Shown piece after piece: positions 1-11,800 of a DNA stretch of 64,000 nucleotides. The position numbers and the translations under genes are program-made. The stretch lies in the NCBI GenBank assembly GCA_036023115.1, contig JAYKKT010000089.1:8261501-8325500 (forward strand), read 5' to 3'. The DNA is from Brasenia schreberi (Eukaryota > Streptophyta > Magnoliopsida > Nymphaeales > Cabombaceae). Each line of letters starts with the position of its first letter. Positions within the stretch are counted from its first letter, which is position 1. The notes below the pieces were generated by a model. The model saw only the letters and a program-made list of their open reading frames with translations, was not told the origin of the DNA and did no database searches.

Positions 1-16
1 AATCATTTAATTTTTC

Positions 17-126
17 TTTAAATTTATCTTTTCTTACTCTTTTTTTTTTAACTTTCAATCGATAAATTTGTCTTTAAATTTATCTTTTCTTACTCTTTTT
101 TTTAAACTTTCATGAATAAATTTGTC
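17..126. repeat. Two-copy tandem repeat, AT/CT-rich, about 56 bp unit
   Basis: Positions 17-72 and 73-126 are near-identical copies of a T-rich unit that starts TTTAAATTTATC and ends AAATTTGTC. The second copy is two bases shorter. The rest of 127-661 is AT-rich non-coding sequence in which I recognise nothing. Confidence 0.8.
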
Positions 127-659
127 TTTGCCTTATGTTTTTGCCGATCTCTCACAAACTTCAAGATAGATCTCACTGAAAAATCGATAAAAATAAAATT
201 CTAGAGGATCAGTCACGACGAACATTTCATACAAGCGAAAAATAAATAATCGATGATGAAACACCTAAAGCATGTTTTAGGACAAATACGCCCAAGACGC
301 TCACCTATTTGAAGAACAACGCAAGGTGCATATGATGACTGAAAAGTGTTTTGATTAAATGATAAACGTGCCTTAAACACATTGTTTCTTGAAATGTGTG
401 ATGCGCGTTGAATACGTCTTGTTTTCGAGAATGAGAGAGACAAATATCAATGGATAATCTTTAAAAAATGATGAGAAAAATGCATCATAGTAAAAAAAAA
501 AAAAGTGCATGAATAGTAACACCCTAACAAAATAGGAAAGCAAAAACCTTGCATGATTTGGATGTTAAACATACCTGGACATTCAACAACGGGCTGGATT
601 AAACTGAATTGTGGCTGAGTGCTAGAGTTTAGGTGAAAGGGTCACAATACTTGTAAACT

Positions 660-661
<2 letters not shown>

Positions 662-718
<57 letters not shown>
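662..718. repeat. (CT)n microsatellite
   Basis: An uninterrupted CT dinucleotide run of about 57 bases, followed by a short TGTGTGCGTGTG stretch. Confidence 0.97.
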
Positions 719-722
<4 letters not shown>

Positions 723-899
723 TGCGTGTGGGGTTTCAATGGCTCGGTGACCACAAAAGATGAAAAGGGCTTACCCTGAGTAAAGTAAAAGGTAGAAGGG
801 TAGCAACAGTGGTGATTTATAAGTTGGTGTTAAACCTGTTTCAATCAATTGCTGTTGCCCTAATTATTTATTTATAAAATTATTTTCTAGTCATTTTTC

Positions 900-1300
900 A
901 TTTTATACAGTCCTTACACTTATTAAAAGTGTTTTCACGAAAGTTAGGTAATAAGTTAAAGTTGGTTAACTTTCTCAACTTTTTCAAACTTATATGACCC
1001 AAACGTTTATGTCATATATTCATATCAATCACATAGACACTATCAATATAAGCATAAGAAAAACTTTCATTTTCATTTATATTAAATTTAAACAAACCAT
1101 GTTCGACATCAAATAGACCAAATAAAGTTATCTTACCATGCTTTCCCACAATGACTTTGTGAGAGACAAACCTGACCTCAAACTCTTTTTTTACCAAGGC
1201 ATGGATTGATACAAGAATGCGCCTAATAATGGGTACAATTAATACATCAGTAAGTACAATTGGTGTGCCTTGTACAAAAATTTTAAATGACTCAACCTCA
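900..1300 (-). mobile_element. Ty1/copia fragment: protease-integrase junction, antisense to its neighbour
   Basis: Read on the minus strand, this encodes the gag-pre-integrase region of a Ty1/copia polyprotein. It contains a segment ending YIDSVYVIDMNI, a stop where Trp is expected, then HKRLGHISLKKLRKL, the His-containing start of the integrase zinc-binding region. Upstream residues such as GTPIVLTDVLIVP fit the protease-to-integrase spacer. It is a fragment with no LTRs visible. The neighbouring copia reverse transcriptase/RNase H piece is on the opposite strand, so the two do not form one colinear element. Confidence 0.75.
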
Positions 1301-1329
1301 AAAACATTAAAAAAAAGTATTATTATTTA

Positions 1330-2165
1330 TATAAACCTGATGCTCGACAGGTTTGTATTCCTTCAGATGTTGCGAAATGGGTCAAATTGAGTAAGGGTGA
1401 TTGTCTCGACAAGGGAGAGATCAAGCCTAATGTTCCTTATGCACAAGTTGTGGGTAGCTTAATGTATGCAATGCTTTATGTTCCTTATGCACAAGTTGTG
1501 GGTAGCTTAATGTATGCAATGCTTTATACAAGACCTGATATCAGCTTTGTTGTTGGTTTTATGAATAGATATCAAAGTGATCCTAGTTGGCAAAATTGGA
1601 TAACCGTGAAAAGAATTCTAAGATTCCTTATAGGAACAAAAGACTTAAAACTTTGTTTTTAAGCAGATGAACTGAAAGTAGTGGGATACTCAAATGCTGA
1701 CTTTGCATGGAACAAAGATAACAATAAGTTAACCTCCGATTAAATATTTTTACTTGTAGGTGGTATTGTTTCTTTGACTTAAAAGAAACATAATTGTATA
1801 GTGTTGCATACAAAAGAAACTAAGTATGTTGTTTGCAATATGGTTGCTACGAATGTTGTTTGGATAAGTTGCTTCATGCGTGATTTGGAGTTGGACATAG
1901 CCAATGAGTAAGTTGTCATGTATTGTGATAACAGTGCAGCAATTACTCTCACTAAAAGTGGAGTTGATAGCTTAAGAAGCAAACATATAATGGTTAAATA
2001 TCACTATGTTCATGATATGATCAAAAGAAATGAAATAACTATATGCAGTATGCCAACTGGTGATATTTTGGCTGACCCCTTGATAAAATGAATCTCGAAA
2101 GAACTTTTTACTAAACATTTAACTCACATGGGTTTGAGATATACCTATAATATCAGTATAAAAAG
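1330..2165 (+). mobile_element. Ty1/copia fragment: end of reverse transcriptase and RNase H, decayed
   Basis: The plus strand encodes the C-terminal part of a copia polyprotein. The connection segment reads YAQVVGSLMYAMLYTRPDIS, followed by a broken RNase H domain including VMYCDNSAAITLTKSG, LRSKHIMVKYHYVHDMI and GDILADPL. In-frame stops occur at several places, so it is dead. An exact 48 bp, 16-codon duplication (1432-1479 and 1480-1527) lies in the open part. A purine-rich TATGGAGGAAAAA near 2183 may be the remains of a polypurine tract, but no LTR could be delimited. Confidence 0.88.
1432..1527 (+). repeat. Exact 48 bp tandem duplication inside the copia fragment
   Basis: GTTCCTTATGCACAAGTTGT and the next 28 bases are repeated without a mismatch at 1432-1479 and 1480-1527. 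The repeat keeps the frame and doubles the peptide VPYAQVVGSLMYAMLY. Perfect identity next to a decayed reading frame suggests the duplication is recent relative to loss of function. Confidence 0.97.
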
Positions 2166-2508
2166 TATACTTTGTTGAGTGTTATGGAGGAAAAACACAT
2201 TGATCATGAAAAAACCACATAACTAGTAAAAGTTACAATTTACTTTCAACTAGATAAATGATATAACTTGGGAAAACCTCAAAATAGTGAGAGCTAAAAT
2301 CAGCCTATCATAGATTGACTCAAGTAGACAAGTAAGAGATGTAAGTTGTTGGTGGCTACTATGAGCCCCAATAACAACCATGAAATGCAGGAATAAAAAC
2401 CTTGTTCGTGAATTTCATGAGTTGTATTTTTATAAAAGATAAGATTTATAGAAAAAATGTTTTTGATTTTTGAAAAGTTACAAGTATTTCTCGTACGAAG
2501 ATGACATG

Positions 2509-2784
2509 GTTTTATCAGAAAACTCATAAAACAAAAAAAGTCAACTATATATGTACAATCAAATACCAAAAAACATAAATTACATATGTTTCGTGTTCTT
2601 CCTTTCTCCTTTTCTATTTCTTCCCTTTCTTTTTTCTTATAACTGAGTTTTATCGGAAAACTCATAAAACAAAAAAAGTCAACTATATATGCACAATCAA
2701 ATACCAAAAAACATAAATTATATATGTTTCGGGTTCTTCCCTTCTCCTTTTCTATTTCTTCCCTTTCTTTTTTCTTATAACTGA
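2509..2784. repeat. 138 bp tandem duplication
   Basis: Positions 2509-2646 and 2647-2784 are near-identical, beginning GTTTTATC(A/G)GAAAACTCATA and ending with a pyrimidine-rich stretch and ATAACTGA. Only a few substitutions separate the copies. The open frame across them on the minus strand is a by-product of the repeat. The flanks 2166-2508 and 2785-2957 hold no recognisable gene. Confidence 0.93.
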
Positions 2785-2957
2785 CGCGACATCATTCGTC
2801 AGTTCCACGTGTCAATCTCCTCCACCGCCAATCCTGTTGTTGTTCTTGCGACATTCGCCATGCTAAAGCACGACGAGAACGGCCTTAACGGCGGCCACTC
2901 GTGATTTTCATGGCTGCCGCGCTCACGAAAGCATCCTCTAAAGCTTTATATAAAGAG

Positions 2958-3545
2958 CTTTGATGGCTACCAAGTTAATGCCCGATTTTGTCCATTTTAA
3001 GTGACCACCGTGCTGTACTCTGCACCATAATGCCCGATTTTGTCCATTTTAAGCAACGTCAAGTTCACCGGAATCTCTGTACCGTTCACTTTGATGGCTA
3101 CCAAGTTAATGAAGCAATCACTAGAAGGTTGGTTGATATACGTAATCACTCGTAAGGTTTTACAATCAGCGTGTGTATGCAAAGAGTCCAGTAGCGTCGA
3201 CGTCAGGAAGAAACAAATAAGTCGGCGGCTTTCCGACAAGGACGACGCCAGGTTGCACCAGGGAGGACATTAAGCACAGGGCAAACTGCCTCGGATAGTT
3301 AAAGTAATCAGCTAGTTGCACCGGCAAGGAGACATTGGACAGGCCAAAGGCAGCCATTCCAGCAGCCGACTGCGAAAGGCCGTTCAGAAGCAGGGGTTTG
3401 GCACAAGAGGAGGAAATTAGATATGGTAACGACCTTACCGGGGTTCCTGCCGTCAGAAGCCAGAAGAGCAATAGCATCAGTCATGGCATCATTCAGGCCG
3501 ACGGAATTTTCACGACGATTTCTTAGCTTCTTGTGTTTCAAGATT
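2958..3545 (-). pseudogene. EDGP / basic 7S globulin-like aspartic-protease-like pseudogene fragment
   Basis: The minus strand carries, in order, three pieces in different frames that match the EDGP/basic 7S globulin/xylanase-inhibitor family (extracellular aspartic-protease-like proteins). These are NSVGLNDAMTDAIALLASDG with ISNFLL; then SCAKPLLLNGLSQSAAGMAA with GLSNVSLPVQLADYFNYPRQ and FALCL; then DCFINLVAIKVNGTEIPVNL with YGAEYSTVVT. Frame changes near 3410 and near 3170 break the gene. It starts inside the N-terminal lobe and stops just after STVV, so at least half of the usual 400-440 residues is missing. The 3' border (2958-3001) is made of two short stretches recopied from the gene itself. 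Family assignment rests on pattern recognition of conserved phrases. Confidence 0.82.
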
Positions 3546-4935
3546 CTCGAGTAAACATTTACTCAACTTGAAACCATTATCTGCAACTTTTTGTGGAATG
3601 CCCCATTACAATACTCACAAAGTGCATATTCTAAAATGGAAAGATATTCGCAGAACTAAGAAAAGTGGCTTAGATTTTATGAGGGCCAAGGAATTCAATA
3701 TAGCCTGTTTATCTAAAAAGGTATGAATTTTTTTTTATCAATAATTGAACCCATGGGTCACTTTAGTTGCAAATATAGTAAACCATAGGCCAAGGCCAAA
3801 GAATTTAATATAGAACTTAGATCATCTCTTTTGTGGGAGGCACAGTTGTAAAGCCGATGCGGTTCCATCTTACTGCAATATTCAAGCAAACCATAGGCCA
3901 GGTTCACAGTTGATTTACCTACTTTTGAGAATGGCGCTCAATTAAAATTGGCAACAAAAAGATCCTACAAGCATGATTGGTAGCAGTCCGAATCTTAGTA
4001 TGGAAAATCTGACAGCTAAGAGAAATCAGTGCATCTTTAAGAAGGTTATGCTCTACAGTAACACAAATCTCCCCCCATGCAATGCTTGTCAGCAGTAAAG
4101 GAGACGAATCTCCATTAAAGCAGGCTCGTCTTATAGCTTGACCAAGGCCATTAGTTACATCATGTCTTCAGAAAAGGAAAGAGTTGCATCGTGTAAATGA
4201 TTGAGGGCCTTGAGGCTTAAGCTCAATCACATTGTTCGTACTTAAGCCTGTGTAAGCCTGAGTTTTGAATAGAATGACGGACCAGAAAGCTTAATGTTGT
4301 TTTTACTGATTCGTCCTTCAACTGTCAAGATCTCCACGAAAAAAACCTAAATATATAAATCTTTTCTTTATCAGCAACTCCAGAAAACAAAATCGCTGAC
4401 AACAAGCTTCTAACAAAAATAAAAAGATATATCTGATGCATGCACCAACTGCTAATTTATACGTTACAAGTATCTGACATAATTGAAGGATTCCAAGAAA
4501 GCCTGTAAGGACATTTTTACATGCATTCACAGGACTTCAGCACAGCTGCCCTCTGAAATAGTGGAACCATTCCAGTGCCTTTCTACCACATATACCTGAA
4601 AAAGGTACAGATAAATGAGCTCACTGGATGAAAACAAGAAACCGAATGATGAAACTTTCAGAGATATAAATGAAAGAGAGCAAATTTCAAGAGGCAGAAG
4701 TCATTTTACTGATGAAGAAGCATTCGACTTCAACAATATGTATAGTATGATTTGGTTTGCACCATATTTTCCAATTTAGCCTATATTTATTATATGATAG
4801 TTAATTAAAGAGAACCTCAGAGAAGGAAGGAATATCTTTTATGCTCACCGGCCTAAAAGATGACCTGTAGAATAGCAGACCTTGTGAGCATCTTAACTGA
4901 TCACTTTCATTTTACATTTAACATTGAGCTCGTAG
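3546..4935. other. Intergenic sequence without recognisable genes
   Basis: AT-rich sequence with no frame resembling a known protein and no obvious repeat. The short frames present, the longest about 70 codons, look random. Confidence 0.6.
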
Positions 4936-4939
4936 CTTT

Positions 4940-5695
4940 TTATTTGATGAATTAATGGAGCACATTCAAGACGAATTGTGCTGTTGTTGCAGTGTCTCGG
5001 TGGATGACATGAAGCACTTGGAAAAAAAACTTGAGTTCTCGAAAGAATCTTTGGAACCGAAGGATTTTTTACTTAGAAAGAACCAAGAATATATAGAATT
5101 CAAGTTCGATATTCTAATTGAAATGGATGATAATAAGTTAATTGGTTCTAATTAAATCACCAAGAAAAATAACTTTGAATACTTGAGGTTAATATTCCAA
5201 AAGGACGGAAATTTGGAGGCATCACACATACAAGTATTATAAAGCAGCACTGAGTAGATGATACCCGTGACAAGAAAATACCACACACACAATTGGAAAT
5301 ATCATAAAGCAGCAATGTTTCATTTCATGGTTCCAAGTGTCAGGCAGCCATCCATCAATATGAGTACATGATGTCCGTCACAAAATGAAGACGGTAAGAT
5401 GAAGCATTGCCATGGAGAAAATTACTTGTTAAAAAAAAGTTTGTATAGCACCAGTGCAATATAAAATGAGAGACATAACTAAAGTGGTTTGGATATTTGG
5501 AAAGGCGGGAAGATGGAGCTCTAATAAAAGGAGAACAGAGGAAAACGAAGGCTTAGAAAGTGTTCAAAAGGAACAGTAAAGCATGATTTTGCTTTTCAAG
5601 TTGAACGCTGATATGACAGAAGAACAAGAACAATGAGTGGGAGCTGATGTAGCCAAACCCAATTATTGTGGAAAGAGTCTTGGTCTTGTGTGCAC
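4940..5695 (+). mobile_element. Old RTE-clade LINE relic (3' part of reverse transcriptase region)
   Basis: The plus strand shows a much diverged version of the RTE protein seen elsewhere in the window. LEKKLEFSKESLEPKDFLLR corresponds to the [18 protein letters not shown] region, IEFKFD to MECKFD, NNFEYLRLIFQKDGN to SFKYLGSIFQSDGR, and KMRDITKVVWIFG to KMREHRLRWFGH. The element's 3' untranslated end follows at about 5640-5690 (GATGTAGCCAAACCCAATTA then GTGGAAAGAGTCTTGG). It lies just beyond the 3' end of the WDR12 gene. The divergence suggests an older subfamily than the copies at 19-36 kb. Confidence 0.8.
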
Positions 5696-5877
5696 GGGAG
5701 TGTGTGCGTGTATGTATGTGTATATAAAACAGTGTTGATGGCAAACTTACAGGACATCATAGAGACTAATGCACTAAATGCATCTCATTAGAGACACTAC
5801 AAACAAGAAAAGATGGCATGCCAAATCTGAAGGTTAGATTTCAACACATGGAGAAGTCAACCTGAAAAGTAACTACC

Positions 5878-8800
5878 TCACGAAATCCGAAATCCAGAGG
5901 AGATGCAAAGTTTTGAATCCGCTCCACCACTTGTTACATTGTCACCTCTCCACCAGTCAGCAGAGAGCACCTACATTTGCAGATAGATGATTGAAAAAAA
6001 CAAGAGGGGGAAAAGCCGTAAGATTAGTTATTGCATCCATCAATTTACCTTGTCATCATGATATTCCAGTACAGTCAATGGCCACTGCATGAAACACAGT
6101 TCACTCAGTAAAATAAATTCAGTTGATAAACAAAAAGCTCCAGAATCAGATTTTCTAAGAATCAAAGAACCATACCGCAGTTCTGATATCCCATAGCATC
6201 ACCTTCCCATCATAAGATGCAGAAAGTAAATGGAACCATGATTTTTCATGCCATTTGCATGATGTAATCCACGATGTATGAGAGGAGAACTGAAACACGG
6301 GGGCAAGAGTACCTACAGAGAGCAATTATCAGCAGCAATCAAAGAACCAAATGCATGAAAAAAGACATCAGACCCAAGCAACGGAAAGAACATCGTTTAG
6401 TTATACATCTGTTTGGTGTTCTACTGTACCTGGTTTACGAGGGTCCCATATCCGAAGAACAGGATCTGAACCACCCGCAGCAACAAGCACAGAGCTCTCA
6501 CCGCCAACATCTAGGCAGTGCAGAACCTTTCCACAAACCTAACCCATGGAAATTTGATTAGTTGCAGGTAAGGGAACTACTCATAAAATAATTGCATATT
6601 GATCAAGCAGAGAAACTGGACTGATTTTAAGGACTAAACTTACAACAGAGAGGGAAAAAGAGGAGCACCTAAATGTTGGGGCTAGAAATGCTTAACCACG
6701 GACCAGGAATGCTATACCAAGTTTGTGTTTGAATTTTAACTTAGCATGGGATTGCCAGAAACGTTGAAGTGTTTTCACTTTTCAAGGAACATGAAGAAAC
6801 AATATATTGCTGAAACAATTCGGTCCACTCCATGTACCCTTAATTGGCTCTTGGATTATGCCCACAGTTACACACACAGCAAGCAACAATACCAACCTGA
6901 TGACTTGATGTATAATTGCTGCGTGTAATACCTGTAGCATGATGCTATTGAGTTATATGTGCTTTACATGCATATTTATAAGTCCTGAACGGGAGTTCCT
7001 ATGACCTAAGTTAAACCCAGGTAGGTAGGTACCTACCATACGGATTGCACTTGTAAGGCTTGGGTAAGAGGAGACTAACAGGTGCAGCTAAGCAGAGGAG
7101 ACAGAAGATATTTGATAGTCTTATCAGCATGACTCTTGAAAATGATAATATGTAGAATATTATTCTGCAAACCTGGAAAGAATTTAGAAATACTATGATG
7201 TCCATATGCTTCAGTGTGAAGCAGACCAGAGGCAGAATCACCAACATTTTGGTTGGTGGCGCATGATAAAATGGAAAATTACACCAACTGGAAGTTGCGC
7301 AAGTAAAAAAAAAGCCAAAAGTTTCAAACTTGCAAACTGATATAATTACATATGCAGTTACTTTAGTTTGAAGCACCCATCTTTCCAATTCACAGTTACT
7401 CAACTACTCATGGAATCCATGCAGAATGATGCCAACCCTCCTCAATAAGCCAACAGACAATAAAACAAAGTCTATATACTCCTATCACTTGCTATTATAC
7501 GGATCATGTTATCGTCTATCCATTATGATGATTTTTATATACAATTACAGACAGATACCGTGAAGACAAGACAACCTACCAAGCTCATGGAATCTTTGCC
7601 CGTTTCAACGTCCCATATTTTGATAGAATGATCCCAAGACGCTGAATAAATTGTTTCATGTTCTGGCCAGACAACAGAAGAAACACATTGTGTATGGCCT
7701 GATAATGTCGAGGCTGCATCCTCCTGAAAGAAATAAGTAGTCAGCATAAGAAACAGACATTTGCTTATTCTGTTGTCTATGATAGAAACTCAGTCATATC
7801 TACAGTAAAAGAAATCAATGGGAGAAATAAATAGCTTGACCTCTTATGTGCATACATGCATGAAGTTAGACACAAGTTACAAGTACTTAAGTAAAAAACA
7901 ATGTTTTCTTCCAATTGCATCTTATAAACCAAAACAAGGTGAAAGGTCCACAATGTTTTCTTCCACCATTTCAGATTAGGGTTGAGTAAGCAGTTACAGA
8001 ATAACTACCACTTGCAAAATAAGATCCTACAATAATCACGCATGAGGTTTTTCACCTATCCAGAGTAAACTTAGAAGTATAATTACCTCCGTCTGTGCTT
8101 GATGAGTTTCCGTTTCTGAATTAACCTTTCTCTTCTTTAGTGATACAAAGCCACCCTCACCATCAGACTCCTTTGTATTCCATACTTTGATGGAACAGTC
8201 CCAAGAGCCCGAACAAATCTGAGAAATAAACAGCATATAATCAACACAAAGACATAGAGGTGCCAAAAGCTTGGGGAGAATAAGCTACAAGCAAAGCAAA
8301 ATGAATTACCATCTCCTCTGATGGATCAGGGGATACACATTGTACAGATGATGTATGCCCTCTAAAGATCTTAAATGCAGTAACCTTCTTCGGATGCTTT
8401 ACACTATCAGCTGCATTGAACTATTCATGGAAAAGACATAAGCACACACTGCCAATTCTCATAGTAGTAGACATGCCTTACATTAGACTTACCTTCCATA
8501 ATCTCAATGTTCGATCTTTAGAAGCGGTAGCAACATGCAAGATACCACTGTCCTTAGCAGCTGCAAAAGGAAAAGGGTTCACTTAATAAGTGCTGCCACG
8601 TATCGAACATATTACCAAGACAGCAGCTATATGCATGAGCACCGACCAAATTCTTTGCAAATACAAGGTAATTGTCAAAATCTGTTGTCAAACACAAATT
8701 TTTTTTAAGTAAACTGACGATGGATAAGGTCTTGAATTTGCACCTTATCCAGATTCATACCCAATAACTATTCCTCTTTTTTGTTGAATCCATATGGCGG

Positions 8801-11800
8801 ATTTGCTCTTCCAGTTATGGACACAGCAAGATCGAGAATGTACTTCTAAACAAGGATGAGTTCAGCAAGCACAATTCATATTTCTTGATATGCATTAGTC
8901 TCATATAAGTGTCATAACCTCCAACATCTGCATAACTTAAGACCATTCTTTTGGCAGTGATTGCATGCATGCGCTAACAAGTTTTAAAGGAAGTTCTTTA
9001 TCTTTTCAAAATTTAGAGATTGAAAAACAGATACAAAAAACAACTGCTCACATGATTCACTCACATAAAGACATCCAAAGGAACAGAGGCAGGCAGGGAC
9101 AAAGACTTGTTTATACACCGAAACAGTTTCAGTCACAAGCACACAAGGATCAGCTCCTATGTCATACGGGCACTTATACTGGGAGGTAGCACCATATCAC
9201 AAGCTCAAAGGCTCAACCCCTACTTTTCCATGTCTGACTTGGTATAACTATTTTAAATACTTTTTAACTAGAAACTCTAACTTAAACTTAGCCCTGTATC
9301 ATGTACAGGGCACTTAATATTGAGCTACTATTACTTTATTAGTACATAATAACTTATGGAAACTGTGGTTTTGTACAAGATTTATGAGATATTGCAATTA
9401 TATAATTTATACATATAATGATATTGTGTCTGTACACCCATGATTTTTTACTGTTGTATGCTGCACCCACACCCTTGTGACATAGATCAGCACATGGAAG
9501 ACACCCATACCCACACTCATGGGTTAAAGTGCACATCCAAACATACAACTACCTTAAGGTGAGGTAGCACCAACGTGCTTTCTAGTCAAGCTTCTTGATC
9601 TGTCATTATACCCTCTAGAAGTAGAAAGAATTACAACCTCAATCCCAGCTGAAATCCTAGGAATTCATTGATGGTTGCATTAGACGAGTCATTCCATCCA
9701 CCTTTTCAATGTAACGTGAGGTAGTCGCCTTACAGTAAGGCAGGTAGTCGCTTGCTAAACAACAAGTCAATTTCAGCATCTCCTGAGAGACTGATGATGT
9801 TTTGGAAGAGCCTCCTCCCCAATTAGCTATGTTGATAACAGAGAACTACTCAGATGTGCACATATTGGAACAGACCCACACACACACACATGCACAAGCA
9901 GACACGTACCCCCACATTCACATATAAGCATGCTCACTGCATATGTACGAAGTACCACAGACATTTGTCTGCGAACATGCAAATAAGCAATATGCATGCA
10001 GACATGCACAGGCACACCCAAGCATGAAGATGTGCAGCAGGAAAGGTCCATGCATATGCACACGACACATGGATATATACTCCACCACTGATGCATATGG
10101 AACATATCATTTATATGCACACTCTCCTGTGGCATATCATGCCACAGTTGCAACCATTATAAATACCTAAGTCACATGTTCTCATTTCGAAAGAAACAGT
10201 ATATGACCGGAAATACATCAACCATCTCAAGAGTAAAACCTTTGCAACCGGTGATGCATACAGAAGAAATGGCTCCAGAATGCCCCTCCAGAATGTGAGT
10301 ACATGTTCTACCATCTTTCCACACCCTTCCAAGCAAAAAAGTAAGAAAGGCTAATCAGGATAGAAGTACCAGGCATAAATTTCTAAGAGTCCACAAGTTC
10401 AGATGAACACAAGATCTGTTAGAACAAATGTTCTAGCTGAATATTATTATAGAAAAGAGTCGGGTAACAAACACTTCTTACCTTGCATTGCAGTCATAGC
10501 AACCCGACAATATAAAACTGCAAGAACACATAACAGCAACAGTTAATTATTTAATCAGCAGTTCTTGGTGTTCTTCCTTTCTGAGGCAAGCAAAAGCAAT
10601 CAACCAAAACACATTAAATTAAAAGAAGGTGACAATAGCATGCCAACAGGCATACCTTTAATTCACTTGATCTAACCCAAAAAAAAGAGTACGTTAAGAG
10701 AATAGAAGCAGCTTATGCTCATCTACAATGTGTAGGAGTCTATTAGATCAGGATGTTTCCAGTGAGTTTGGCACTCGCTCAAATGCAGCCCATGCTCATC
10801 CACAATGTACAGGAGACATTGCAGACTGCAAATCTATATATTTCACAAAAGGTTCATAAACAACTCTTTTATAAGGATTCAAGTATGGAGTTTCATTGGA
10901 TTCACGAAGCTATCTCTCTGACTAGCCACAGAATGCTCCATTCCACTCATGCAGAGCACAAATATGCACATGAAGCATGCTAGCACTTACGCAACTCCGT
11001 GCATGCATGAACATACACATGCAAACACAGGAGAAACTCTGTAGACAAAACACCAATTCCATCGAACAATGCTTCTACCATTTATTTTAGGCATAGGCTT
11101 AGTGACGGTAGGAATGGTGCTCCAAACAAATATAGGCAAGAATACATGCCACGCACCATGCTGATGCTGTCCCTTAGAGATGAAAAAGCAATCACCAACA
11201 GTAATAGCTGAAAAATCAAGTACTGAGGGCAGTAAAAAATGTGTACTTCCAGCTAGTGTCCTTAACAATTGATGATCCAAAAATATAAATCACAAGTTCA
11301 TGAAAAATTTCAAACGAATAATACCGCCTGTTAGAAGAAACCAATATGCACGTCTAAGGACCCCTCCCTCACCCAGAAAAAATGAGGAAAACATAGAGTA
11401 GTTTAAACTTCAAGGAAATAAGTGGTACCTAGGATGTGAACCATCAACAGCACTGACCCAATCATCATGTAGGCATGGATCCTCTTGCTTTTGTGGTGCT
11501 ACAGCATATATGTATTCTAAGTCAAGAACCTTTTCCTGAAAGAAGGAAACGAACAAGATCTAACATTCCAGTAAACTTCTCATCATCATTGACTTTTGTA
11601 TATAAAGGAACACATATCACTGAATAAAAGCAAGCAGTAGACACACCCATAACATATTAGCCAATTATTTTCATTGATGAAATTTTAGAAACTTAGGGTC
11701 CTCAGCCTATGTCATGTAACAGCACATTAAACTAACTTTAGTGCTCAGGCATAAAATTGAGCTTTTACCAAAATGACTATGAGGCATGAAAAATTGAATG

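Noticed and set aside
2300..2707. 135-codon minus-strand frame with a repeated FDC(A/T)YIVDFFCFMSF peptide
   Set aside because: The repetition is due to the 138 bp tandem duplication, and the sequence is otherwise AT-rich non-coding.
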